A stretch of DNA of 42,765 bases from UBA2653 sp964572685 (GTDB lineage: Bacteria > Pseudomonadota > Gammaproteobacteria > Legionellales > Legionellaceae). The stretch is from assembly GCA_964572685.1 (NCBI GenBank), contig CAZNFJ010000016.1, positions 1 to 42,765 on the forward strand. The letters are read 5' to 3'. Under the pieces are notes generated by a model that was given only the letters and a program-made list of their open reading frames with translations, searched no databases and was not told where the DNA came from. Shown here piece by piece: positions 8,798 to 18,700 of this stretch. The first letter of the stretch is position 1; every line of letters starts with the position of its first letter. Position numbers and translations under genes: made by a program.

Positions 8798-10592
8798 GGC
8801 AATACTCTTTAATTTTTTCAAGGATAAATGGCGAAGAAAAAGGTTTTCCATTATATTGAGTGATACTTTTTGCATCGACTTGATAATGTGCTCGTATTTC
8901 GTCACATAACTGGCCACTATTAAGCTCAAAGACAAGCACTTGCTCATGACTGAGTAAGTAGTCACCCAAATCAGCAGGAAATGGCGATAGATGTCGTAAA
9001 TGAATCCAGGCGACATCTAATCCTTCGTCATATAAATGTTCCAATGCCGTTTTCATCGCACCAAAGGTACTGCCCCATGTCACCACCAAGGATTTACTTG
9101 GTTTCCCAAGATTTTCAAGGGGCGCAATCACAGATTGAATATTTTGTATTTTTTGACGACGCACATCAATCATATCTTGATGATTTTGTGCATCATAACT
9201 GACTTTACCCCAGTCGCCTTGCTTTTCTAAACCACCCAATTGATGAATATAATTAGGATGCCCTGGTGGATTCCAGGAACGTGAACCATTGCTTAAACGC
9301 TTGAAAGGAGCCGTTTCTTGATAAAAATCCAAGGATAACTTGGGTATATCTTCTATTTGTGGAATTACCCAAGGTTCACTCGCATTCATCAAATAGGCAT
9401 CCAATAAGACAATAACAGGCGTCATGAAATCAACGGCTATCTTAAACGCCTCGAGGATGGTTGCAAAACAATCTGCAGGGGAAGAAGCTGCAATCACCGG
9501 CACCGGGGATTCGCCATGTCGACCATAAAGGGCTTGCTTTAAATCACTTTGACTGGTTTTGGTAGGCAATCCTGTGGAGGGTCCTGCTCGTTGTACATCT
9601 AAAAGAACCATCGGTAATTCAGAAACAATGCCAAGTCCCAATCCTTCCATTTTTAAATCAAATCCAGGTCCTGATGTAGTGGTTAAAGCCAAGCGACCAC
9701 CAAAAGCAGCACCTAAACAGGCACAAATTGCTGCAATTTCATCTTCGGCTTGTAACAACTGAATACCAAAATGGCTTAATTGTGCGCATTCATGTAAAAT
9801 CACGCTGGATGGTGTAATGGGATAACCAGAAACAAAAAGCTCTTGCTGGGTTTGATGTGCAAGCGTCGCCAAAGCCAAACCAATAGCTTCTGCCCCATTG
9901 ATTTGTCGGTGTGGTTTGGCATCTTGATGATGGGTTTTGACAAAATAAGGACGCTGCCAATCCTGGGTCATGCCATAATGATAGCCTGCCGCCATAGCCA
10001 ATTCATTGGCATCTTTTAATTCAGGTTTTTTTTGGAATTTCTCTTGGATGTTTACTTTAGCCTGTTCAAAAGACAATTCAAACAACCACAACATCATGCC
10101 CAAAACAAAAAAGTTTTTGGCGCGTTTAGCCATGGCATTGCTTAAACCCAAGCTTGCCAAAGCATCAAGAGTTAATTGATTCATAGGTATTGAAAGGATT
10201 TGAACCGAAGTAGGTAAATTCTTCAATATGTCCGGAGAACTTTTAGCCTTTTGCCAATCTTTTTCTGTAAACTGACATGAATTCATCAATACCCAAGCAT
10301 TGGACGATAAATCAGACATAGAATGAACAAGGGCAGCCGGATTTAGAGCAACCAGAATATCCAACTCATCACCTGCCGTTTCAATTCGATGTCCCGAAAT
10401 AGATAGTTGAATACCCGAAACGCCGCCAACCGTACCAGCAGGTGCTCGAATTTCAGCAGGATAATCCGGTAGTGTTCGAACTTCAAGTTGATTCATTGCA
10501 ACATTCGTCATCAACTGCTCACCAAGAAGTTGAATGCCATCCCCTGAATCCCCGCAAAAGCGTATAGTTAATAAATCATGTTCTTGCTGCAT
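8778..10592 (-). CDS. korA: 2-oxoacid:acceptor oxidoreductase, fused gamma-alpha subunit
   Basis: 604 residues. The N-terminal gamma domain (about 1-180) begins with the RFCGDSGDGIQLLGE loop. The alpha (pyrimidine-binding) domain follows, with YPITPSSVILHE near residue 255 and LTTTSGPGFDLKMEG. This gamma-alpha fusion is the usual form in aerobic bacterial KorAB enzymes that run as an alternative to the 2-oxoglutarate dehydrogenase complex. The gene overlaps pdxJ upstream by 17 nt and korB downstream by 20 nt, indicating translational coupling of the two subunits. Confidence 0.9.
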   Translation of the reverse strand: MQQEHDLLTIRFCGDSGDGIQLLGEQLMTNVAMNQLEVRTLPDYPAEIRAPAGTVGGVSGIQLSISGHRIETAGDELDILVALNPAALVHSMSDLSSNAWVLMNSCQFTEKDWQKAKSSPDILKNLPTSVQILSIPMNQLTLDALASLGLSNAMAKRAKNFFVLGMMLWLFELSFEQAKVNIQEKFQKKPELKDANELAMAAGYHYGMTQDWQRPYFVKTHHQDAKPHRQINGAEAIGLALATLAHQTQQELFVSGYPITPSSVILHECAQLSHFGIQLLQAEDEIAAICACLGAAFGGRLALTTTSGPGFDLKMEGLGLGIVSELPMVLLDVQRAGPSTGLPTKTSQSDLKQALYGRHGESPVPVIAASSPADCFATILEAFKIAVDFMTPVIVLLDAYLMNASEPWVIPQIEDIPKLSLDFYQETAPFKRLSNGSRSWNPPGHPNYIHQLGGLEKQGDWGKVSYDAQNHQDMIDVRRQKIQNIQSVIAPLENLGKPSKSLVVTWGSTFGAMKTALEHLYDEGLDVAWIHLRHLSPFPADLGDYLLSHEQVLVFELNSGQLCDEIRAHYQVDAKSITQYNGKPFSSPFILEKIKEYCHVHHAQ

Positions 10593-11331
10593 ATCGCCCC
10601 TCTAACATCAATTGCTTCATATCTATCATGGCTTGTTTTAATCCGGTAAATAAAGCGCGCGCAATAATGGCATGACCAATATTGAGTTCATGTAAAACTT
10701 CAATGTTGGCAATCGGTTTCACATTTTGATAATTCAACCCATGACCCGCATTGACTTTTAAACCCAAGTCATGAGCAAAATATGCTGCCTCTTCAATACG
10801 CATGAGTTCTTGATAAGCCACAGATTGGCACTTAGCGTCCGCATATCGTCCTGTATGAATTTCGATGGTTGGTGCACCCAGCTGAAAAGCTGCTTCAATT
10901 TGCTTACAATCGGGATCAATAAAAATCGATACTTCTGAACCCATTTCTTGCAATTGCGCAATGGCAGGCCCGACTTTATCTTCATGCCCCAACACACTCA
11001 AGCCCCCTTCTGTGGTTACTTCTTGGCGTTTTTCAGGCACCAAACAAACATGTTCTGGCTGAATTTCTTTTGCAAATTCTAACATCTCAGAGGTTATCGC
11101 CATTTCAAAATTCATGCGCGTGAGCATGACTTCTTTTATTAGGCGAACATCACGCACTTGAATATGTCGTCTATCTTCTCTTAAATGTAAAGTAATCCCA
11201 TCAGCGCCTGCTTCTTCGGCAACAATAGCCGCCTGAACTGGATCGGGATAGCGTGTTGTGCCACGAGCTTGTCTTATAGTGGCGATATGGTCGATATTGA
11301 CCCCTAAATAAATTGGATTTCTACTCATCAT
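10576..11331 (-). CDS. pdxJ: Pyridoxine 5'-phosphate synthase
   Basis: PdxJ condenses 3-amino-2-oxopropyl phosphate (from PdxA) with 1-deoxy-D-xylulose 5-phosphate to give pyridoxine 5'-phosphate, the last ring-forming step of the DXP-dependent vitamin B6 route. The 251-residue length is normal. Diagnostic segments include LGVNIDHIATIRQARGT at the N-terminus, GADGITLHLREDRRHI, and near the C-terminus NAGHGLNYQN and NIGHAIIARALF. It starts at the first of two adjacent ATGs, whose ATGA overlaps the bcp stop by 4 nt. It also overlaps korA by 17 nt. Confidence 0.96.
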   Translation of the reverse strand: MMSRNPIYLGVNIDHIATIRQARGTTRYPDPVQAAIVAEEAGADGITLHLREDRRHIQVRDVRLIKEVMLTRMNFEMAITSEMLEFAKEIQPEHVCLVPEKRQEVTTEGGLSVLGHEDKVGPAIAQLQEMGSEVSIFIDPDCKQIEAAFQLGAPTIEIHTGRYADAKCQSVAYQELMRIEEAAYFAHDLGLKVNAGHGLNYQNVKPIANIEVLHELNIGHAIIARALFTGLKQAMIDMKQLMLEGRYAART

Positions 11332-11792
11332 TTCTCATTTTGTTGAAGTTTTTGGAGTTGTTGCAAGACCATTTCTACGTGCCCAGGTACTTTTACACCT
11401 CGCCATTCATAGGCAATCTCGCCTTTGGGATTGATGATAAAAGTACTGCGTTCAATACCCAACACTTTTTTGCCGTACATGTTTTTTTCTTTAATCACTT
11501 GAAAACGTTGACATAAATCTTCTGAAGTATCACTGATTAATTCAAATGGAAAAGCTTCTTTTTGTTTGAACTTATCATGGGATGCAAGGCTATCTCTTGA
11601 TATACCGAATATTTTAGTATTGAGTCTGAAAAATTCATTATGCATGTCTCGAAAATCACGCCCCTCTTGCGTGCAACCAGGGGTTGCATCTTTAGGATAA
11701 AAATAAAGGATCAACCAATGCCCGATATAGTCTTCCAAGGAGCCTTGTAATTGATTAGTGGCGACATAGGTACATGTTGTTACATTTTGCAT
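11328..11792 (-). CDS. bcp: Thioredoxin-dependent peroxiredoxin, Bcp/PrxQ type (1-Cys form)
   Basis: This thioredoxin-fold enzyme (154 residues) reduces hydrogen peroxide and organic hydroperoxides. The peroxidatic cysteine is in YFYPKDATPGCTQEG. In most Bcp proteins a resolving Cys lies five residues later (CTxEAC), but here that position is Arg (CTQEGR), so the enzyme would work by a 1-Cys mechanism or use another thiol. FGISRDS and TFIINPKGEI are family-typical. It is the first gene of the bcp-pdxJ-korA-korB cluster and is divergent from mutM. Confidence 0.92.
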   Translation of the reverse strand: MQNVTTCTYVATNQLQGSLEDYIGHWLILYFYPKDATPGCTQEGRDFRDMHNEFFRLNTKIFGISRDSLASHDKFKQKEAFPFELISDTSEDLCQRFQVIKEKNMYGKKVLGIERSTFIINPKGEIAYEWRGVKVPGHVEMVLQQLQKLQQNEK

Positions 11793-11880
11793 TATTTCAA
11801 GTCCAAAAAAAATATTATTCTTGATTCTCTATCATCTCTTGATATGCTTGCAAAATCAATTAAAAAATACGCAAATTTTC

Positions 11881-12693
11881 ATGCCTGAATTACCTGAAGT
11901 ACAAACCACCTGTAATGGTATAAAGCCACATATTTTGGGAAAAAAAATTACAGATGTGGTCGTTCGAACGCCTAAACTTCGCTGGGCGATACCATGTGAT
12001 TTAAAGATCAAAATACTAGAGCAAACGGTAAAATCTATTCATCGACGAGCAAAATATATCATCATCGAGCTCGACAATATCTATTTGATCATTCATTTGG
12101 GGATGTCTGGACATCTAAGGGTTCTAAGAGAGTATCTCTTGCCTGTTAAACATGACCATATGGATATTACTTTTGAAAATAACATCACACTTCGCTACCA
12201 CGATCCTAGGCGTTTTGGTGCAATTTTAATAACCAGCGATATTTCCAATTTTCCTTTATTTAAAAACTTGGGGCCTGAGCCACTGTCCCATGATTTCAAC
12301 TGGACTTATTTAAAGAACACCTTAAAAAATAAAAACATTCCCATTAAAACGCACATCATGAATCAAAAAACAGTCGTCGGTGTTGGCAATATTTATGCCA
12401 GTGAAGCACTTTTTCAAGCCCATATTCATCCTCTGCGTCCAGCACAAAGCATCACGGCACAAGAAGGCAAACAATTGATTCAAGCCATTCAATCGACTCT
12501 TGAAAATGCGATTCTCAAAGGAGGTACCAGCATATCTGATTATATGAATTCAGAAGGCAAACCAGGGTATTTTAGTCAGGAATTAAAAGTCTACCAAAGA
12601 CAAGGTCTACCTTGTTTTCAATGTAAAACGCCTATAGAGTATTGCCGCGTTGGCCAAAGAAGCAGTTTTTTCTGCACAAACTGTCAAAAATAA
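11881..12693 (+). CDS. mutM: Formamidopyrimidine-DNA glycosylase (Fpg)
   Basis: MutM removes 8-oxoguanine and formamidopyrimidines and nicks the DNA by beta/delta-elimination. The mature start is fixed by the catalytic N-terminal proline in MPELPEVQ, so the ATG at 11881 is used rather than the frame's first codon at 11821. The protein has 270 residues. HLGMSGHLR and the helix-two-turn-helix segment NQKTVVGVGNIYASEALF are present. The C-terminal zinc finger has four Cys (CFQC and CTNC) with VGQRSSFFC. Every residue expected for activity that I can check is present. Confidence 0.96.
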   Translation: MPELPEVQTTCNGIKPHILGKKITDVVVRTPKLRWAIPCDLKIKILEQTVKSIHRRAKYIIIELDNIYLIIHLGMSGHLRVLREYLLPVKHDHMDITFENNITLRYHDPRRFGAILITSDISNFPLFKNLGPEPLSHDFNWTYLKNTLKNKNIPIKTHIMNQKTVVGVGNIYASEALFQAHIHPLRPAQSITAQEGKQLIQAIQSTLENAILKGGTSISDYMNSEGKPGYFSQELKVYQRQGLPCFQCKTPIEYCRVGQRSSFFCTNCQK

Positions 12694-12716
12694 GCAATAG
12701 GTATTTCAAAAAGAAC

Positions 12717-12722
12717 TATAAT
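12717..12722 (+). promoter_or_regulatory. Probable -10 element for the giant DUF3638-type gene
   Basis: A perfect TATAAT lies 27 nt upstream of the start codon, in the gap after mutM. No convincing -35 hexamer sits at the expected distance, which would fall just after the mutM stop, so the promoter may be weak or activator-dependent. An AGGG Shine-Dalgarno lies just upstream of the ATG. Confidence 0.4.
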
Positions 12723-12749
12723 GTACTTATAAATACTTAGGGTTCTCAT

Positions 12750-15700
12750 ATGCCTTGTAATATTAAAACCTTATCTCACATTGCCTTAATTGACTTAGAG
12801 GGCCGTTATGGACTGCAAGGTTATTGTTTATCTGAGTTAATTATCTACTTACGTGATTATTTAATACAAGCCCCCGAAGTGGATACAAATCTTATCAACA
12901 TTCTCAATCAAATGATTGAAAATATTCGAAATATTCAGAAACTGAATACTCATCCAAATGAAGAAAAAGTAGAAAGACTTGCGCGAGAATTTCAACAAAA
13001 GATATCGACCCTTGAGCTTGGCCATTCATTCTATCTTCCAGGTGGCTGGGAGAATCGAGATAAGCATGGCCATGGTATGATTTTAAGCTTCACCAGATCA
13101 GACAATGATCACTTGGAATTCAAAATCTATAATGGTGGTGCTGGCATGCAATTGCATGATGAATTAGAAAGCCTGACATCAGTTAAATACATGCCGGTTA
13201 AAATTTATCAATTGGATTTATCAAAAGCTACAAATCCTGATTTTACTGAATTTATCAAGAGTTTAATTCAACCGCAAATTTGTCATGCCCCGTGGAGAAA
13301 GAATGAATTCTTTTCATATGATGAATATTTACTATATGAAGAAATACACCTCCAATTAAATATTATGCAAGGGCTAATATTAGACGCTCGTAAAATTATT
13401 GATACTCAATTGTCTGGTAGTGGTATTACTTCAGGCACCTGCACACAAGCATCCATCCAACAATTTTTAAAAGTCTATTTTAATGACATGATTCAGTACA
13501 AAAAATTCATGGTTTTTTATAAAATTCATGCCATAGAAGATTATCTAACAGAATATCCTGCGCCTCAATCCATCGTTGCACAATTAATTAACAAAGCCAT
13601 TATCAATATTCAAAGAATCATACATGACAATGACTCGTATTTTTTAAAAAATGAACAGAAAACACTCGAAAATCGTTTACAATTACTTAACGTGTTGGAA
13701 TCACCCATTGTCCCTACCTATGAAAAAATCATCACATTACCAATGCCTCCTGAGGTATTATCTATTCCCGATATTCAGCCTAAAATGCCTGTTTATCAAG
13801 AAAATAAACAAATCAGTTCAATACCTTCAAACCCTGAAATTGAAATGTTTCAAGCATTAGAAAATTTTGAATATTTTTTTGACCCAAGAGATTATTATCT
13901 GATGTTGTTAGACGGAAATCGAAATTTTATTAAACAGGGATTTCAAAAATTTTTAGATTTACCGTTTATCACAGTAGCGCAATTCCAAGGATTGGAGCGT
14001 TCCTATTTTGATGATTACACTCAAAATCAATTATTAATCATGATAGAAAATCTTTCCCTCATTACTCAGCGCCTTTATCAAAATTTTCATCCTATTAAAG
14101 GCAGTCTAGAAGAAATTGTTTTTCAAGGAACATTATTAACGCTGACGGACTACATTGCTCAAAAACTTAAAATTCAAGATAAAACGATCTCAATACTACT
14201 TAAGCATGTTCAAGCTCATTACCAAAAAAATCCTCAAATATTTTCAATCGATCCTCGAATCAATTCAAGACTTAATACCATTATGGAAATTTATAAACCG
14301 CAACTTCTCGATTTTTCTAAGGAAAATGCTTTAACATCATGGGACTCCCCCTCACAAGACATCGAAAATTTCATTCATGATGCAAAAAAATGTAATCTTC
14401 CAGAAAATGCCTGGGGTATACAACAGCTTTATCGAAATTTTGAAATGCTAGCGGATTATAGAAATAAACTTAGCTCTCATAAATTACTGAATGACTTATA
14501 TCAATCAAGCAATTCGCCTTTAAGTACCAAAATTGAAAAATTCAATTTACAAGCCCTAAGTGTCTTAGTGAATGATATTATACCAAATATAAGCACTCAG
14601 TTGATTACTCCCGGTCCTCAGTATCAAAAGAAAGTGTCGTTAGAAGCATTACTGGCTGATGTGCAACATAGAGCTTTTGTAAGTGCAAATGCATTATATT
14701 TATCAGAACCAATTGAAAGATTACGAAAAGAACTGCTCGATTATTTATGCATGCTTGAAACTTTAAATAAGCATAGGGATTCAGGCCGTCAATCATACTG
14801 GTTATATGACTTGAACAAACAAGATCCTGTCGTGGTAAAACTAGAAAAGGTAATCTCTAGAGAAGCTACATTTAATACCATGAAATGGATTCAAAAACAT
14901 CTAAAGGATCCTGAAGTTCAAAAAAATATTCAACTGTATATGATTTTTATTTGCGCTTATCTCGCTATAAAAAAAAATCGATATCAAGCATATATTAATA
15001 GCTCTGACTTAATTAATCAAATCAATGAGTTTTTAAATCAATATGAAATCTACCACCAAAATATTTTATTTTTAAGAGAGAACCAACTTTTAAATACCGT
15101 GCAAAGTTTATTGTTAGAAAAACAAATCGATACCAACATTACACTAACTTTCTCAAAGTCTGAAAATAAATCACAACCGCCTACGCTAATTTTAAATACT
15201 GATGATATTTTACAATTGCAACTTTCAACACTCAATCAAAATTTTTTAGAGTCATGTACAAGATATCAAGTTCCACTTTTAAGAATATTGCCGTTGTTAC
15301 AAAAAGTAAATTCTAAGATAAATGATTATTCCAAAAAAAATATTTACAAAAACTTTTATTCTGAATTAAGCAATGGGTCCTCAAATCAGATTGAATGTAG
15401 CCAGCAATCAAATGTCATCAAAATGCTTCGTTATATCGATTTAGCTAATGAGTTTAAAATCATTTTATTGCTAGAGTATTTCTCACAACCTGAATTGTTG
15501 TACTTACTCCAAAATGATGAGGAATATCAAGAATATTTTTTACTACGTCTTTTTAATTCCTATGCATTAGACTCGAGTTTAGAACATCATCCTCAAATAT
15601 TAATAAAAAGCCTTGAAAAAATTTGCAACAAATCTTATCTCTTGAATGGTCAAAGTTGGAACGAAAAAAATGATTTTTTATTAAGAATAAAATCTCATCT

Positions 15701-18700
15701 CCTATGCTACGCCTATCTTAAAAATCCAGATATTTTTGCAAGCAACCTAAGAAAACTTGAAATAGAACTTCAAACATTACCTGTAAACGCCAATCGTCAA
15801 TATTGTGAATTTTTAATACTTTCGAGCCAATTTCTCCAAAGAGAGCCAATCGATTTAGAACAATTTAATTCCATTAACATTAACCTCAATAAGGAAAAAT
15901 TTACACAAAAACTCAATGAGGTTGAATCTGCTCTTTTAGAAAACCAGGTAAATAATTTGCAGCATTGTATCCGCACGCACCATCCACAACACGAAAGTTT
16001 TATTGTATATAGTCCCAGCTACACAGTGTTTAGAACCATTGATAAATACCTAAACAACGATATGCTTAAGCTTTTTCATTTAAACAATGATACCCTTACC
16101 ATAGAAAAAGAAAACCAAGTTATTGAAGTATTATCAACCCCTTCTTATTTCATTCATATGAGTGAAGGTCAAATTCAAAGTATTGAAAAAGATGGGAAAA
16201 TCTGGATAAACAATGATGTTCTTACGCATTTGCCCAAAATTTTTGAAAAAGACAAAATTTTAATCTGGCAAGATAAAGATCATCGCGAGAAAATCATTTT
16301 GGAAAGAAATGATAAGGCTTTTTTAAAAATCACACCAAATGGACTTTATAGTCTGGAAGAGATACCTGGAAAATTGGCTTATGGTGAATCGGATATTAAG
16401 CTTTCGAGCTTCGAAGATTTATCTTATATATTAAGCTTCCAATACGAAGATGGCAGCTCTTTAAGTATTTTAGAGCGTTATGACATCGCCTTTAAAAAAG
16501 ATACCCTGGGTCAAATATGTTTTTTAAACGCCCCTGATTTTCATCTCATAGATAATATCTACTCCCCTTTTTCGTCTGAGGTAGCTTGCCTTATGTTAGT
16601 AAGTGAAAATCATAAACAGCTGTGCCTCGTCCCCTTCCACAAATTTTATTTTGACTTTGTTGCTCCTCAATCGATTTCACTAGGTCAGTATCAACCCATT
16701 ATTCACGATATTCATCTTCGTTTGAATGAGAATGACAAAAATAACAAACAGTCTTACGTCATTTTTGATATTGAAGACGGTGTTCCTAAACCAAGAAACA
16801 CCCAGGATTCCCTTTATCTCTGTTACATTTTTATGGCCACGCGCCAATATAAAAAAGCCAATAAATTACTAAAAAAGATGATTAAAGAAAATAGTTTTAC
16901 AGCAAGCTCTGAAGAAATGACAAGATGGCGCTGGATTATAGATGATTGCCCTGTATATACAACAAAGTTTAAAGAAATTGATACGTTAAACCATCAGTAT
17001 TATGTTAATCAAAAGTCTGGTGAAGAATTAGCTTGTCGCTTACGAACGATCATTTTAATGGGATTGTGGTATCAACAAGGTCATCCGATTGATACTCAAC
17101 TTATCAATAAATTCTCCCATGACTATTTTAAATATCAAATTTTATCTCGGGAACTCATGCCTGAATATATACTGAGCTTTCAAGAAAAAAGGGCTTATTT
17201 CTTGTTAAATCCTAAAACCTCGTGGAGTTCTACCACCCATGACAAAGTTCAATCACAAATTTTTCAGCTTCAAAGACTCAAAGAAGCAAGCGATAATGAA
17301 GATTTACGCAAAGACCTCGACCAACGTATTAAAAATCTCGAAAAAGTCTATCCCCTTTATTCTACATTTGAAGTCAATACAACGCCTATTCAACTTAGAG
17401 GAATTTCTGACAAATTGCCTCAGGACAAGATTGACTTAATAACAACTTCAAATGTTCAACTTCATCAACGGATTTCTACAAATGAAATAAAAAATCATTT
17501 CCCAAGTCTGATGAAATATTTTATGGGTGAGCCCTCCGTTCGAGATGTTGAATTATTAAAAGTTTTAATCCTTCAAAGCAATAAAAAGGATCGTGACACT
17601 AGATATGCATTACTTTTACTGTTGTATTTAATGTACAAACAAAAAAATCATTTTTCATATGATAAATTAGATCAACATTCAACATTCAACCATTTGTGGG
17701 ATCTGTTTTCACAAATTGAAAACATAAAGATTGAAATTCCTCAAGGATTAAGAACAAGATGGAAGAATACAACTACCCCATTAATTTCCAACCAAAAGAT
17801 TCTTGAAGAACTATCGCCAATTATTCTAAAAAATCAAAAAATAGAAATTTTGCAAGAATTCTCTAGTCTTTTCAGCAATGAAAATATTGAGGATTATCTT
17901 CAAGGATGTCTTCAACTTGAAAACCAATGGCAAGCTATTCTAGATAGAGCCAATGCACTCAATAGTAAAGAAAAAAGAAAAGCTTATTTAACCGGAAAAT
18001 TTCAAAAACTCGGAAAAAAAGATTTACTCAACTGTTATATCCAAGAAAATATAAATATATATATGATTACATGTATGATGACGTCAAATGAAGCAAACAT
18101 GCTTCATCTAGCGATTCATCAAGCACTGTATCATGAACTTGAAAAGCAGTGGTTAGATCATTATTTAAAACTTCATCAAAATATTCCAGTGGACCCTGTT
18201 GCAATAGCTGAGCATCGTCTAAAAAAGCCCTCTCAAAACTTCGCGCCTCCTTTGATGCACTTACAATATAATCTCGATATACTTTTAAGACCTGAACAAG
18301 TACAGGTGATTCAAAAGGCAATAAACCCAGAGTCACCACAGTATCAACTTATAAGTCTACCGATGGGAAGTGGTAAAACCAAAGTCTTACTGCCCTGCCT
18401 CGCCAATTATTTTGCCAATGGTCAATATTTAAGCATAGTTGAAGTTCCAGTCGCACTTTTACAAAGCACTTATCAAGATTTTAAAGCTAGTACCCTGGCG
18501 CATTTTAATAAGACAGTTTATTTACTGACTTTTGAACGTTGGACAAATGTCAATCCTGATGCGTTGAAACGACTCTTTGAACATCTGGAAAATGTGATTA
18601 TCGAAAAAAACATCATCATGACTTCCCCAGATACCATTCAAAGTTTAATCTTACAATATATCGAATTAATGCTATTAGACCCTCAAAGATATCAAGAGGA

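Noticed and set aside
8798..9016. N-terminal extension of korB by 73 codons
   Set aside because: It lies wholly inside korA in another frame and lacks similarity to the family; the ATG at 8797 just before the CPGCG motif is the sensible start.
11821..11880. Upstream start for mutM
   Set aside because: Fpg needs Pro2 as catalytic nucleophile, so the protein must begin MPELPEV at 11881.
18067..18339. Minus-strand 90-residue frame inside the giant gene
   Set aside because: Antisense shadow with no ribosome site or recognisable family.
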